A DNA stretch of 41,092 nt, taken from contig JANWYQ010000158.1 of the NCBI GenBank assembly GCA_025055015.1, positions 1 to 41,092 on the forward strand. The letters are read 5' to 3'. Shown piece by piece: positions 1 to 8,890 of this stretch. The position numbers were made by a program, and so were the translations under genes. The first letter of the stretch is position 1. Each line of letters begins with the position of its first letter. The stretch comes from Caldilineales bacterium (GTDB taxonomy: Bacteria; Chloroflexota; Anaerolineae; JAAEKA01). The notes below the pieces were generated by a model. That model searched no databases. It was not told the origin of the DNA and was given only the letters and a program-made list of their open reading frames with translations.

Positions 1-1278
1 GTGGAGTTCCTCAAGGAGCCGCAGAAGTTCGCGGCCCTGGGCGCGCGCATCCCCAAGGGGGTGTTGTTGGTGGGCCCGCCGGGCACCGGCAAGACGCTGA
101 TGGCCAAGGCGGTGTCGGGGGAGGCGGGGGTGCCCTTCTTCTCCATCTCCGGCTCGGAGTTTGTGGAGATGTTCGTCGGCGTGGGCGCCAGCCGGGTGCG
201 CGACCTGTTCGACCAGGCCAAGCGCAACTCGCCCTGCATCATCTTCATTGACGAGATCGACGCGGTCGGCCGGCACCGCGGGGCGGGGCTGGGCGGCTCC
301 CACGACGAGCGGGAGCAGACGCTGAACCAGATCCTGGTGGAGATGGACGGCTTCGACACCGACACCAACGTGATCATCATCGCGGCCACCAACCGGCCCG
401 ACATCCTGGACCCGGCGCTGCTGCGGCCGGGGCGCTTCGACCGCCGAGTGGTGATGGACCGGCCCGACGTCAAGGGCCGCGAGCAGATCCTCAAGGTGCA
501 CGTGCGGGGCAAGCCGCTGGCCGAGGACGTGGACCTGGAGGTGCTGGCCAGGGCCACCCCCGGCTTTGTGGGCGCGGACATCGAGAACATGGTGAACGAG
601 GCGGCCATCCTGGCGGCCCGGCGCAACCGGCGCAACATCAGCATGGCCGAGCTCACCGAGGCCATCGAGCGGGTGGCCATCGGTCCGGAGCGCAAGAGCC
701 GAGTGATCTCGGAGGAGCAGAAGCGGGTCATCGCCTACCACGAGGCAGGCCACGCGCTGGTGCAGCACATGCTCCCTCACACCACGCCGGTGCTCAAGGT
801 GACTATCGTCGGCCGCGGCATGGCCGGCGGCTACATGTGGCCCCTGGAGAAGGACACCGTGCTCCGCACTCGCACCGAGATGGAGGAGGAGATCTCGGTG
901 GCCCTGGCCGGCCGAGTGGCGGAGGAGGTGGTCTTCGGCCGCATCACCACCGGCGCGGCCAACGACCTGGAGCAGGTCACCCGCATTGCCCGCCAGATGG
1001 TGACGGTGTTGGGCATGAGCGAGGAGATGGGCCCCCTGACCTACGGCGAGAAGGAGGAGATGATCTTCCTCGGCCGCGAGATCAGCGAGCACCGCAACTA
1101 CAGCGAGGAGGTGGCGGAGGCCATTGACCGCGAGGTGCAGCGCATCGTGCGCCGGGCCTACGAGCGCACCCGCGAGATCATCACCACCCACCGCGACAAG
1201 CTGGAGCTGATCGCACGGCGGCTGATGGAGGTCGAGACCTTGGACCAGCAGGCTTTCCGCCAGCTGATGGCCGCCTAG
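1..1278 (+). CDS. ftsH: ATP-dependent zinc metalloprotease FtsH (5' truncated)
   Basis: Membrane-anchored AAA+ protease that unfolds and degrades membrane and short-lived cytosolic proteins. The window opens inside the gene, so the N-terminal membrane segments and periplasmic domain are missing; the GTG at base 1 is an internal codon, not a start. In the visible 425 residues: Walker A GPPGTGKT (25-32), Walker B IIFIDE (80-85), the AAA second region of homology [18 protein letters not shown] (130-147) and the zinc site HEAGH (247-251). A downstream Asp in TGAANDLEQ is the expected third zinc ligand. The C-terminus ends normally with a short tail. The next gene starts about 14 bases after the stop and may be cotranscribed. 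Family assignment is certain. Confidence 0.97.
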   Translation: MEFLKEPQKFAALGARIPKGVLLVGPPGTGKTLMAKAVSGEAGVPFFSISGSEFVEMFVGVGASRVRDLFDQAKRNSPCIIFIDEIDAVGRHRGAGLGGSHDEREQTLNQILVEMDGFDTDTNVIIIAATNRPDILDPALLRPGRFDRRVVMDRPDVKGREQILKVHVRGKPLAEDVDLEVLARATPGFVGADIENMVNEAAILAARRNRRNISMAELTEAIERVAIGPERKSRVISEEQKRVIAYHEAGHALVQHMLPHTTPVLKVTIVGRGMAGGYMWPLEKDTVLRTRTEMEEEISVALAGRVAEEVVFGRITTGAANDLEQVTRIARQMVTVLGMSEEMGPLTYGEKEEMIFLGREISEHRNYSEEVAEAIDREVQRIVRRAYERTREIITTHRDKLELIARRLMEVETLDQQAFRQLMAA

Positions 1279-1292
1279 GCGCAGCGTTGGGC

Positions 1293-2027
1293 ATGGCCCT
1301 GGTCGGCATCCTGCTCAAAGCGACCTATCGGCTGCGCCGACACCTGTGGGGCGGCCTGTCCTTCGATCGGTGGCTTGCGCTGGCCCTGGTGTTGGTCGCC
1401 GTGGCCATGGCCCTTCGGCTGTTGCCCGGCGGCCCCACCGGGGCCTTGGTTTGTTTGGCGGCGGTGGGGTTCCTCTTGCTCTTCGACCGGTGGGCCAGCG
1501 GGCGGAGCTACGTGCTCTTTCGGCGTCGCCCGCTCCCCATAGATCCCGACGGCGACCACGCGATGCTCTCTCCGGCGGACAAGGTGGCGGTGCGGGCCAC
1601 AGGCATCTTCGAGGTGGGGGAGAAGGTGCAGCCGTTCACCGACCTGGAGGGCTACTTCCGCTCCTTCCAAACACGCGAGCACGCTGTGATGGCCAAGGTC
1701 CCTCCCTCACGGCTGCTGATGGCTGAGTGGCCTCGGGAGGACTACGGGATGTGGTACATCTTCTTCAAGAACAAGGAGCTGCGCCGCATCGAGGCGGGGG
1801 ATCTGTACTTCGGCGCGCATCGGCGGCCCGCCCTGCGCCTGCGGGTGGAGCAGACCCTGCCCTACAAGCCCTCGCCCTTGGAAGCCTGGGGCGTTCCTCC
1901 GAAGGAACGGCCCAAGCCCAAAGTGCGCAAGCAAACGGTGCACCTGGCCTTCGACAGCGCCGAAGAGCGCAATCGCGTCCTGGCGAACCTGCTGGCGGAC
2001 GCGGGGTCGGTGAACGGTGAACGGTGA
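1293..2027 (+). CDS. Hypothetical two-helix membrane protein
   Basis: I do not recognise this family. The 244-residue product has a basic N-terminus, two predicted membrane helices (about residues 26-44 and 47-65) and a soluble, probably cytoplasmic domain of about 170 residues. That domain ends in a beta-strand-plus-helix pattern (KQTVHLAFDSAEERNRVLANLL) resembling the end of a PH-like fold; this is a weak inference. ATG 1293 is preferred over an in-frame TTG at 1287; neither has a clear ribosome binding site, so translation may be coupled to ftsH just upstream. The last codons (VNGER and the TGA stop) are made of tandem GTGAACG heptamers, so the repeat array has supplied the C-terminus. Codon use otherwise matches the neighbours. 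Confidence 0.7.
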   Translation: MALVGILLKATYRLRRHLWGGLSFDRWLALALVLVAVAMALRLLPGGPTGALVCLAAVGFLLLFDRWASGRSYVLFRRRPLPIDPDGDHAMLSPADKVAVRATGIFEVGEKVQPFTDLEGYFRSFQTREHAVMAKVPPSRLLMAEWPREDYGMWYIFFKNKELRRIEAGDLYFGAHRRPALRLRVEQTLPYKPSPLEAWGVPPKERPKPKVRKQTVHLAFDSAEERNRVLANLLADAGSVNGER

Positions 2028-2072
2028 ACGGTGAACGGTAGACGGTGAACGGCGAGCGGTGGGCGGTGGACG
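2010..2072. repeat. Tandem heptamer array, nine units of GTGAACG type
   Basis: Nine contiguous 7-base units. The first four are identical GTGAACG, followed by GTAGACG, GTGAACG, GCGAGCG, GTGGGCG and GTGGACG. The array begins inside the last codons of the upstream membrane-protein gene, gives it its TGA stop, and fills most of the gap before the convergent alcohol dehydrogenase gene. The reverse complement (CGTTCAC units ending in CGACCC) matches a second array at 34181-34229. Confidence 0.9.
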
Positions 2073-2112
2073 ACCAAGCCATCGCGCTGCCGCACCCAGG
2101 CGCGAGACAAGC

Positions 2113-3147
2113 CTACCGATCCCCCATCACCAGGACCTTTGCTCCGCGCACCCGCTTCGTCTTGAGCTCCACCAACGCCCGGTTGGCCTCCTTCAAGGGG
2201 TACACCTCCACCTCAGGCCGGATGGAAATCCGCGCGGCCAGCTCCAGAAACTCCGCGACGTCCTGTCGCGCCACGTTGGCCACGCTCTTGACCTCCTTCT
2301 CCATCCACAGATCGCGCGAGTAGTCCAGGCGCAGCAGCTCCTCCTTGTCCCCCTCTTCCTTGCGGATGGCGTTGATCACCAGTCGGCCTCCGGGGGCTAG
2401 GTTGCGCAGGGCCGCCACCACTGGCTTCCAGGCAGGGGTGGTGTCAATGATGGCGGTGGGCGGGTGGGGCGGGGTGTCCTCGGTGTCGCCGGCCCAGGCC
2501 GCGCCCAGCTCCAAGGCAAAAGCCCGCTCCTCCGGGTTGCGCGCGAACACGTACACGGGGGAGCGCGGGTACAGGTGCCGGGCCATCTTCAGCACCAGGT
2601 GGCCGGAGCCGCCGAAGCCGGTGAGCCCCAGGGGTTGGCCGTCGGCCAGGTTGGCCAGCCGCAGCGAGCGATAGCCGATGGCCCCTGCGCACAGCAGCGG
2701 CGCGGCCTCCACGTCGGAGAACGCGTCCGGGATGGGGTAGACAAAGGCCTCTCGCGCGACCATCCGTTCGGCGTAGCCGCCGGGCATGTCCCGACCGGTG
2801 GCCTGGAACTGGGGGCAGAGGTTCTCGTTGCCAGCCAGACAGGCGGGACAGCGGCCGCAGGCAGCGTAGATCCACGCCACGCCCACGCGCGCCCCCAGGG
2901 GCAGCCGGCCGGCGCCCGGCCCGTGGGCCACGACCCGGCCCACTACTTGGTGTCCGGGCACCATCGGCAGTCGAGGGGGCGGGGTGCGCCCCTCGATCTC
3001 GTCCAGCTCGGTGTGGCACACTCCGCACGCCGAGACCTGGATCAACACCTCGCCCGGCCCAGGGGTCGGGTCGGCCAGGTCCAGCAAGCGCAGGGGCGCC
3101 GGGTTGTCGCGCAACAGGGCAAGGGTGGTGATGGCCATGGCGCGCAT
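2113..3147 (-). CDS. Zinc-dependent medium-chain alcohol dehydrogenase
   Basis: NAD(P)-dependent oxidation of alcohols or reduction of aldehydes by an AdhP/AdhA-like MDR enzyme, 344 residues. Visible signatures, counted from the chosen start: catalytic zinc residues Cys44 (GVCHTELD) and His66 (GHQVVG), structural zinc cysteines 97, 100, 103 and 111 (CGRCPACLAGNENLC), a third catalytic Cys in the LLCAG segment and a nucleotide loop GFGGSGHLVLK. The ATG at 3147 is chosen because GGAGG sits 8 bases upstream; longer in-frame starts lack a site. It is the last minus-strand gene of its block, 117 bases after the cyclase gene, separated by a long inverted repeat, so it may be a separate unit. The substrate cannot be read from sequence. 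Confidence 0.92.
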   Translation of the reverse strand: MRAMAITTLALLRDNPAPLRLLDLADPTPGPGEVLIQVSACGVCHTELDEIEGRTPPPRLPMVPGHQVVGRVVAHGPGAGRLPLGARVGVAWIYAACGRCPACLAGNENLCPQFQATGRDMPGGYAERMVAREAFVYPIPDAFSDVEAAPLLCAGAIGYRSLRLANLADGQPLGLTGFGGSGHLVLKMARHLYPRSPVYVFARNPEERAFALELGAAWAGDTEDTPPHPPTAIIDTTPAWKPVVAALRNLAPGGRLVINAIRKEEGDKEELLRLDYSRDLWMEKEVKSVANVARQDVAEFLELAARISIRPEVEVYPLKEANRALVELKTKRVRGAKVLVMGDR

Positions 3148-3182
3148 AGACGATGCCTCCAGCAGTCCAAGGCTGTTCACCA

Positions 3183-3246
3183 AGACTGGGCCAGCCTGCA
3201 GGGTCCGCGGTCGAGCCTGGGCTCGGTCTCCAGGCTGGCCCAGTCT
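3183..3246. repeat. 16-bp perfect inverted repeat of the AGACTGGSCCAG family
   Basis: AGACTGGGCCAGCCTG at 3183-3198 is exactly complementary to 3231-3246, with a 32-base loop. A further half copy (GCCCAGTCTC) lies at about 3255-3264, next to the cyclase stop. It lies downstream of the minus-strand cyclase gene and upstream of the alcohol dehydrogenase, and could act as a terminator, although no T-tract follows. The same core recurs at 27550-27582, which suggests a dispersed element family. Confidence 0.8.
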
Positions 3247-3264
3247 CTAGGCAAGCCCAGTCTC

Positions 3265-4089
3265 CTACGGCACAAACGCCATCACCGACAGCGGGGTGCC
3301 CGAGCCATCCTTCAGGCGCAGGATGCCCAGCACCAAGGTGGTGCCCGTGGGCGGAAGCTGGTCCAGGTTGGTCAGACACTCCAGGGCGATGGCGTTGCGC
3401 TCGGCGATCATGGTGTTGGTGGCAAAGGTGGGGTCCTGGCCCGGGTCCACGCCGTGGGTGTCAATGCCCATGCCGGCGGCCTGACGCTGGTCGAACAGGA
3501 AGCGGGTGGCCTCGGCGCTGAAGCCGGGGAAGTGCAGGCCGCCCGCCTCGTCCAGGCCGAAGAAGGCCTTGGGGTCGTTCCACTTCTCTTGCCAGCCGGT
3601 GAACAGGATCACCACGCTGCCGGCCGGCACCCGACCGTGGTCGCGCTCCCAGGCCAACACGTCGTCTACCGTCAACGCGTAGTCAGGGTTCGCCGCGGCT
3701 TGTGGTCGAATGTCTATCACCACTGCCGGCACCACCAATCCCTCCGGCGGGTAGGCGTCGATGCCCCGGCCGCCGGCCACGAAGCTGTTGGAGGCGTTGA
3801 TGTGGGTGGCGCTGTGCTCGCCGATGGAGAAGCGGCGCAGGTAGAAGCCGTCCCTCTCCAACTCGGCCACGGTCTCGAACTCCACCGGCGGGTCGCCGGG
3901 CCACAGGGGGATCTCCGGGTGGATCACATGGCTCAGGTCAACCACCCGGCTGTAGGTGATGGTCTTGGTCATAGGGGAGGGGGCAGAGGGGGAGGAGGTG
4001 GTCTGCGCCGGCGCCAGCGTGGTGCAGCCGGCCGCAGCCGCAGCGAGCAGGGACAACAACAGGACACCGGAGAGAAAGCGGCGGAACAT
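3265..4089 (-). CDS. Cyclase-family (kynurenine formamidase-like) lipoprotein
   Basis: A 274-residue member of the cyclase/KynB-like metal-dependent hydrolase family (COG1878 type), which hydrolyses amides or lactones. The N-terminus is a lipoprotein-like signal (basic MFRR, hydrophobic stretch, AAGC with Cys22), so the enzyme is probably exported and lipid-anchored, which is unusual for a family often found in the cytoplasm. Family signatures: DLSHVIHPEIPLWPGDPP (51-68) and HSATHIN (92-98). The usual HxGTHxD has Asn where Asp is common; THIN variants exist within the family, so this need not mean loss of function. GIDTHGVDPG follows in the C-terminal half. AGGAGGT precedes the ATG at the right distance. 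The substrate is unknown. Confidence 0.85.
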   Translation of the reverse strand: MFRRFLSGVLLLSLLAAAAAGCTTLAPAQTTSSPSAPSPMTKTITYSRVVDLSHVIHPEIPLWPGDPPVEFETVAELERDGFYLRRFSIGEHSATHINASNSFVAGGRGIDAYPPEGLVVPAVVIDIRPQAAANPDYALTVDDVLAWERDHGRVPAGSVVILFTGWQEKWNDPKAFFGLDEAGGLHFPGFSAEATRFLFDQRQAAGMGIDTHGVDPGQDPTFATNTMIAERNAIALECLTNLDQLPPTGTTLVLGILRLKDGSGTPLSVMAFVP

Positions 4090-4179
4090 AGAGACCTCCT
4101 GTCCAATCTCCCAGGTCCCCGCCGTTCTGCGGAAACTCGCGGTTTCCGAGCGCTGAAGGGGGAACCGAGGAAGCGGATA

Positions 4180-5013
4180 TCAGCGCTTCACGCCCACCAG
4201 GTAGCGGTGGTGGGCCCAGACGGCCTTGACCTGCCAGGGCAGGGGCGCGCGGTCCAGCCAGGCGTAGCGCATCACCCGCTGGTAGAGGTCGGGCTGCTGG
4301 CCCAGGTAGTAGGCCATGGTGGACCACCGCCAACCGTCGCCGCTGAACTGCTTCTGCAGCGCCGTCGAGCGAATGCCCAGCCGCGCCAACACCTCGCCGG
4401 CCGGCATCACCGTGTCGGGCCAGGGGGGCACGTCCAACACCCCCTCCTCGACGATCTCCACCCCCTCCCGGCGCAGCACCCGGCGGACCACCGCCATGTT
4501 GGTCCAACCCTCCCTGGGGCCGACGTACTGGAAGAACTCGGGCTCCAACAGGTGCTTGCGCAGCAGATAGCCCACCTGCCACGGGTTGGGCATGGCCACG
4601 AACACGACCCGTCGGCTGACCCGGGCCAGCTCCTGCAGCAGCGCCTGCGCGTCGGCCAGGTGCCACAGGCCGGCCCACTCCCAGGCCAGGTCGAAGGCGC
4701 CGTCGGGGAAGGGGAGCCGGCCCCAGTCGCGCACCTGCACCAGGCGCACGGGGAGGCCCAGCTCGCTCCAGATGCGCTGCACGCCGGCCAAGCGTTCGGG
4801 GTGGTCGTCGGCCAGGGTGACGGCGCAGCCGACCTGGGCCAGGGCCACGCTGTTGATGCCGCTGACCCCTGCCATGCCGAACAGGGGCGCCTCCAGCACC
4901 GTCGTCACGCCGTAGCGCTGGCGCAGGCCCAGCAGGAAGTCGTTGAGCACGAAGCGCTCGTAGACCAGGCCAAGCCCTTCGTTGTAGTCGGTCAAGTAGC
5001 GTTGCCAGTCCAT
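4180..5013 (-). CDS. Class I SAM-dependent methyltransferase-like protein
   Basis: A 277-residue protein with a Rossmann methyltransferase core: motif I VLEAPLFGMAGVSGINS (about 40-56), an acidic strand end (TLADDHPERL) and the post-motif segment FDLAWEWAGLWHL, matching a Methyltransf_11-type fold. The C-terminal third (WRWSTMAYYLGQQPDLYQRV) is not familiar. It starts 20 bases after the M20 hydrolase stop on the same strand, so it is probably cotranscribed with the surface-glycan block; its target might be a sugar or lipid, but this is a guess from context. No strong ribosome binding site precedes the ATG. Confidence 0.75.
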   Translation of the reverse strand: MDWQRYLTDYNEGLGLVYERFVLNDFLLGLRQRYGVTTVLEAPLFGMAGVSGINSVALAQVGCAVTLADDHPERLAGVQRIWSELGLPVRLVQVRDWGRLPFPDGAFDLAWEWAGLWHLADAQALLQELARVSRRVVFVAMPNPWQVGYLLRKHLLEPEFFQYVGPREGWTNMAVVRRVLRREGVEIVEEGVLDVPPWPDTVMPAGEVLARLGIRSTALQKQFSGDGWRWSTMAYYLGQQPDLYQRVMRYAWLDRAPLPWQVKAVWAHHRYLVGVKR

Positions 5014-5033
5014 GAGGGTGTTGCGCGGTCCTT

Positions 5034-6227
5034 TCAGCGCCGGGCTAGCACTTCCAGGGCGATCTCGGCGTAGCCGGCCGCGGCGGTAAGCACGTCGGCC
5101 AAGCGCACGTGCTCGTCGGCTGTGTGGGCCAGCCGGTCGTCACCGGGGCCGAAGCCCACCGTGGGGATGCCGGCCACCCCGCGGGTGTAGGCGCCGTCGG
5201 TGGAGAAGGCCCAGATCTTCAGCCGTGGCCGGGCGCCCAGCGCGCGCTCCAAAGCCTTGGTCGCCATCTTCACCAGGGGCGCGTCCTCCGGCATCAGCCA
5301 GGGCGGATAGTACTCCTGTCCCCGGCCGACGTAGCCGGTGTAGGTGGTGTGCTCGAACTCTGCCACCGACACCGCAGCCTTCACCCCCTCCCGCTCGATG
5401 ATCTGGCGAATCTCGGCCAGGGCGCGGTCCCGAGTCTCGCCCAGGGTCAGCCGGCGGTCCACGATCAGCTCGCAGCGGTCGGGCACGGTGTTGCGGTTGT
5501 CCACCGGACAGATCAGGCCGGTGACGGCGATGCTGCCGCGGCCGAGGTCAGGGTCCTCGGGCAGCTGCTGGGACAGGAGCTCGATGCCGAAGATGATCTT
5601 GGCGGCCGCGTGCAAGGCGTTGACGCCCAGCTCTGGGTTGGCGGAGTGGCAGGCGCGGCCCTCGGTCACCACGCGCAGCTCGACGCGGCCGCGGTGGCCC
5701 ACCGCCAGCTGCAGATTGGTCGGCTCGCCCAGCACCACGAAGCCGGGCCGCAGCCCGGTCTCCTCGACCAGCGCCCGCATCGCCATCCCCTCGCACGGCT
5801 CCTCGTGCACCACGGCGGCCACGACCAGCTCCCCCTTCAGCGCCTTGAGGTGCTCGCGCAGGCTGCGTGCGCTGTAGACCATGGCGGCCAGCGCGCCTTT
5901 CATGTCCACCGCGCCTCGGCCGTAGAGCACGCCTTCGGCCTCGTCCACCGTGGCGCCGTAGGGGTCATAGCGCCAGGCCGTGGGGTTGCCCACGCCGACG
6001 GTGTCCATGTGCGCGTTGAAGAGCAGCCGGGGGCCGCCGCCGGTGCCCAGCCGGCCGATCACGTTGCCCACTCGGTCGGTGTACACCTCGTCGAAGCCGA
6101 CGTCCCGCATCTCCTGGGCCACCAGGCTGGCGACCCGGCCTTCCTGGCCGGAGAGGCTAGGGGTGCGCACCAGCTCCTTGAGAAACTCAACACAGCGCGC
6201 CTGGTCTTGCGAAGAAAGCTGTGGCAT
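5034..6227 (-). CDS. M20-family metallopeptidase/deacylase (ArgE/DapE/YgeY-like)
   Basis: Two-zinc M20 hydrolase of 397 residues that would cleave an amide bond in an N-acyl amino acid or small peptide. Metal and catalytic residues: His73 and Asp75 (NAHMDTVG), Asp108 (YGRGAVDMKG), Glu142-Glu143 (HEEPCEG) and the late LAHTADEH. The HEEPCEG and GRGAVDMKG spelling resembles the YgeY branch linked to selenium/purine catabolism, but nothing nearby supports that pathway. The ATG at 6227 is used. An in-frame TTG at 6245 lies just after the sugar-transferase TGA and would also allow coupled translation; neither has a clear Shine-Dalgarno sequence. Confidence 0.88.
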   Translation of the reverse strand: MPQLSSQDQARCVEFLKELVRTPSLSGQEGRVASLVAQEMRDVGFDEVYTDRVGNVIGRLGTGGGPRLLFNAHMDTVGVGNPTAWRYDPYGATVDEAEGVLYGRGAVDMKGALAAMVYSARSLREHLKALKGELVVAAVVHEEPCEGMAMRALVEETGLRPGFVVLGEPTNLQLAVGHRGRVELRVVTEGRACHSANPELGVNALHAAAKIIFGIELLSQQLPEDPDLGRGSIAVTGLICPVDNRNTVPDRCELIVDRRLTLGETRDRALAEIRQIIEREGVKAAVSVAEFEHTTYTGYVGRGQEYYPPWLMPEDAPLVKMATKALERALGARPRLKIWAFSTDGAYTRGVAGIPTVGFGPGDDRLAHTADEHVRLADVLTAAAGYAEIALEVLARR

Positions 6228-6248
6228 AGGTGTTCGCTTTTCCAAAGG

Positions 6249-7676
6249 TCAATAGGCGCCCTTGCCGAAGAGCACAATAGGCACCGTGCGCAGCAGGATG
6301 CTCAAGTCCAGCAAGGGCGACCAGTTCTCGATGTAGTAGAGATCCAGCAGGATCATCTCGTCGAAGGGCAGGTCGCTGCGGCCGCTCACCTGCCAGAGAC
6401 CGGTGATGCCGGGCGCAGCGTTCAGGCGAGAGCGCTGCCACTCGCGGTAGCCTGCTGCCTCCTCGGGCAGCGCCGGCCGCGGGCCCACTAGGCTCATGTC
6501 CCCGCGCAGCACGTTCCAGAACTGCGGCAGCTCGTCCAGGCTGGTGCGGCGCAGGAGGCGGCCGACGCGGGTGATGCGGGGGTCGTCGCGGATCTTGAAC
6601 AGCGGGCCGTCGGCCTCGTTCAGGTGGCGCACCTGGTCCTTCAGCGCCTCGGCGTTGGCCACCATGGAGCGGAACTTGTACATGTAGAAGCTGCGGCCGT
6701 GGCGGCCGATGCGCCGCTGTTTGAAGATGATGGGGCCGGGGCTGTCCAGCCGGATGGCCACGGCGATGAGCAGCAGCAGCGGCGACAGCACCACCAGCCC
6801 CAGGGCGCTGCCCAACACGTCCACCGCGCGCTTGAAGGCGGTGGCCCACGGGCTCAGCCGGGTGTCGTAGGGGGTGAGCATGGGGATGCCGGCCACGTCC
6901 TCCACTGCCACCCGGCTGAGGCTCATTTGGTACAGGTCGGGCACCAGCCTCGGCAGCGCGCCAGCCTTCATGGTCTCTTCCACCAGCCAGGAGATCGTGG
7001 GCTGGGCGCTGGAGGGGAGGGTGATGATCACCTCCTGAATCGGCAGCTGTTTCAGCAGAGCCGGCACGCGGCTGGTGTTGCCCAAGGCCCGGAAGCGGCC
7101 GATGTCAGTGCTGCCTCGTTCCGGGTCGTCGTCCACGAAGCCGACCACCTGGTAGCCCAGGTCGGGCCGCGCCACCAGGTTGCGCATCACCCGCCGGCCG
7201 ACCTCCCCGGCGCCCACGATGAGGACGTGGGAGACGCCGGCGCCGCGCTGGCGCAGGGTGCTCAGGATGGCCCGCCGGGCCAGTCGCGCCAAGGTCAGCA
7301 GCAGGATCATCAGCCCCGCAGCATACACGAAGATCAAGCGGGAGTAGACCAGCGGCCGCCAGAAGAAGACGATGAACACCATCACCACGAAGCCGGTGGT
7401 GACGCCGTTGATCACGGCGTAGATCTCGTCCACTGCGGTGGCCCCGCGGCGCAGCCGGTAGACCCCTTCCACGTAGAACGCGGCCAACACCAGGACGGTC
7501 TGGAGCGCAGCCATGGGGATGTAGGGCCGGAAGGTGGTGTAGTAGGCTGGGTCCACGTCGCGGAACCACTGCAGCTGGTAGCGCACCACGTAGGCCAGGC
7601 CAAAGGCCGCGAAGATGAGCACCGTGTCGGTGAGCACGGTGAGCGCCACCATGATCCGCCCGGCGCGCTGGCTCAT
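6249..7676 (-). CDS. Polyprenyl-phosphate sugar-1-phosphate transferase
   Basis: Membrane enzyme that starts repeat-unit assembly of an exopolysaccharide by moving a sugar-1-phosphate onto undecaprenyl phosphate (WbaP/WcaJ type). The 475 residues have several N-terminal membrane helices, a central Rossmann-like domain ([17 protein letters not shown]), then a fifth helix and the bacterial sugar transferase domain over about the last 200 residues. Its motifs include KRRIG-like [50 protein letters not shown] and [13 protein letters not shown]. The ATG overlaps the upstream glycosyltransferase stop as ATGA, so the pair is translationally coupled. The reading frame stays open upstream, but that part is out-of-frame shadow of the neighbour. 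Confidence 0.95.
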   Translation of the reverse strand: MSQRAGRIMVALTVLTDTVLIFAAFGLAYVVRYQLQWFRDVDPAYYTTFRPYIPMAALQTVLVLAAFYVEGVYRLRRGATAVDEIYAVINGVTTGFVVMVFIVFFWRPLVYSRLIFVYAAGLMILLLTLARLARRAILSTLRQRGAGVSHVLIVGAGEVGRRVMRNLVARPDLGYQVVGFVDDDPERGSTDIGRFRALGNTSRVPALLKQLPIQEVIITLPSSAQPTISWLVEETMKAGALPRLVPDLYQMSLSRVAVEDVAGIPMLTPYDTRLSPWATAFKRAVDVLGSALGLVVLSPLLLLIAVAIRLDSPGPIIFKQRRIGRHGRSFYMYKFRSMVANAEALKDQVRHLNEADGPLFKIRDDPRITRVGRLLRRTSLDELPQFWNVLRGDMSLVGPRPALPEEAAGYREWQRSRLNAAPGITGLWQVSGRSDLPFDEMILLDLYYIENWSPLLDLSILLRTVPIVLFGKGAY

Positions 7677-8854
7677 GCGTCCTCCCCCTCGGCCGGCGGC
7701 AGGCCCAGCACCTGCCGATAGACCGCGGCCGTCTGGGCAATGGCGCGGCGCCAGGGGAAGCGCTGCGCCTGGACCAGGGCCCGGCTGCGCAGCGCAGCCC
7801 GCAGCTCGTCGTTGACCAAGCTTTGCAGCAGCGCATCCGCCAGCGCGTCCACGTCGGTGGGATCCACCAGCAGGGCTGCGTCGCCGGCTACCTCCGGCAT
7901 GGAGGAGAGCGCCGAGGTGACCACCACGCCGCCGCAGGCCAGGGCCTCCAGCACCGGCAGCCCAAAGCCCTCCATCAGCGAGGGGTAGGCGAATACCGTC
8001 GCGGCCCGATACCACCAGGCTAGCTCCTCGTCGGGCACGTAGCCGGGGAAGAGCACGTCGCGGCTCAGCCCTAGCCGCTCCACGGCAGCGAAGACGGGGC
8101 CGTAGCCCCACCCCTTGCCGCCGGCCAACACCAGCCGCACGTCCGCCAGGTCGGGGCAGCGCTGCCGAAGCCGGGCGAAGGCCTCCACCAGCCGCACCAG
8201 GTTCTTGCGCGGCTCCAGGGTGCCCACGTGCAGGACAAAGCGGTCGGGCAGGCCCCGTCGGCGGCGAAAGGCCTCCACCTGGTCGGCCGGCGCCGGCGTG
8301 AACTCCGGATCCACGCCCAGGTGCACCACCGTCACCCGCTCCGGCGGCACCCTGAGGCGCCGGACCACGTCCTGGGCCGTGGCGTGGGAGCTGGCGATCA
8401 CCCGCCGCGCCGCCCGCGCCGAGCGGCCCACCTGGCTGCGCAGGTAGAGGCGCTTGGCCGCAGGGAAGGCCTCCGGATAGGCCAGGAAGGTGAGGTCGTG
8501 GATGGTCACCACGGTCGGACACCCTGCCAAAACGGGGGTAATGCTCACCGGTCCGTGCAACAGGTCCAGGCCCAGGCGTCGGGTGTGTTGCGGCAGCGCC
8601 CACTGCTCCCACAGGATGCGCCGCGTCGGCTGCTCCACGTTCCATCCCCGGACCCGGTGGAGCGGCAGGGGGGTAGAGAGGCGCAGGTCGCCGTCGGGCA
8701 CGAAGGCCGTGAAGCGCAGGTCAGGGGCCACCTCGGGCAGGTAGGCCAGGAGGCGCCGGATGTAGCCGCTGACGCCCGCGCTGCGGTAGGAGGCGGCGGC
8801 GGAGAGCAGCAAGGCGTTGATGCCCACGTGGGGGGCAGTCGGCGTGGCAGGCAC
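7673..8854 (-). CDS. GT4-family glycosyltransferase, leaderless start likely
   Basis: GT-B retaining glycosyltransferase (family 4), 393 residues, that adds a hexose from an NDP-sugar to a lipid-linked glycan. Visible: N-terminal VGINALLLS with a GVSGYIRRLL acceptor loop, HDLTFLAYPE, the donor-domain opening FVLHVGTLEPRKNLVRLVEAF, and the E-x7-E motif in PSLMEGFGLPVLEALACG. GTG 8854 is chosen: it lies 6 bases after a TATAAT whose TTGCCC partner is 18 bases away, which puts the predicted transcription start at the GTG itself, and there is no ribosome binding site. Longer in-frame starts would run through that promoter and into the upstream gene. Confidence 0.9.
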   Translation of the reverse strand: MPATPTAPHVGINALLLSAAASYRSAGVSGYIRRLLAYLPEVAPDLRFTAFVPDGDLRLSTPLPLHRVRGWNVEQPTRRILWEQWALPQHTRRLGLDLLHGPVSITPVLAGCPTVVTIHDLTFLAYPEAFPAAKRLYLRSQVGRSARAARRVIASSHATAQDVVRRLRVPPERVTVVHLGVDPEFTPAPADQVEAFRRRRGLPDRFVLHVGTLEPRKNLVRLVEAFARLRQRCPDLADVRLVLAGGKGWGYGPVFAAVERLGLSRDVLFPGYVPDEELAWWYRAATVFAYPSLMEGFGLPVLEALACGGVVVTSALSSMPEVAGDAALLVDPTDVDALADALLQSLVNDELRAALRSRALVQAQRFPWRRAIAQTAAVYRQVLGLPPAEGEDA

Positions 8855-8860
8855 GGCGGC

Positions 8861-8890
8861 ATTATACCACGGGGCGGGCCCCCTGGGCAA
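8861..8890 (-). promoter_or_regulatory. Promoter TTGCCC-18-TATAAT overlapping the GT1 stop codon
   Basis: On the minus strand TTGCCC (8890-8885) and a perfect TATAAT (8866-8861) are 18 bases apart. The TAA stop of the upstream GT1 gene is part of the -10 box. The expected start point (7 bases beyond the box) is base 8854, the G of the downstream GTG, predicting a leaderless transcript. Confidence 0.7.

Noticed and set aside
2464..5073. 869-codon open frame on the plus strand
   Set aside because: Antisense to the alcohol dehydrogenase, cyclase and methyltransferase genes; low-complexity Gly/Gln/His/Val-rich product typical of GC-rich shadow frames.
6249..8645. 798-residue fusion of glycosyltransferase and sugar transferase
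   Set aside because: Residues before MSQRAGR are an out-of-frame reading of the GT4 gene; the ATGA overlap at 7673-7676 marks the true start.
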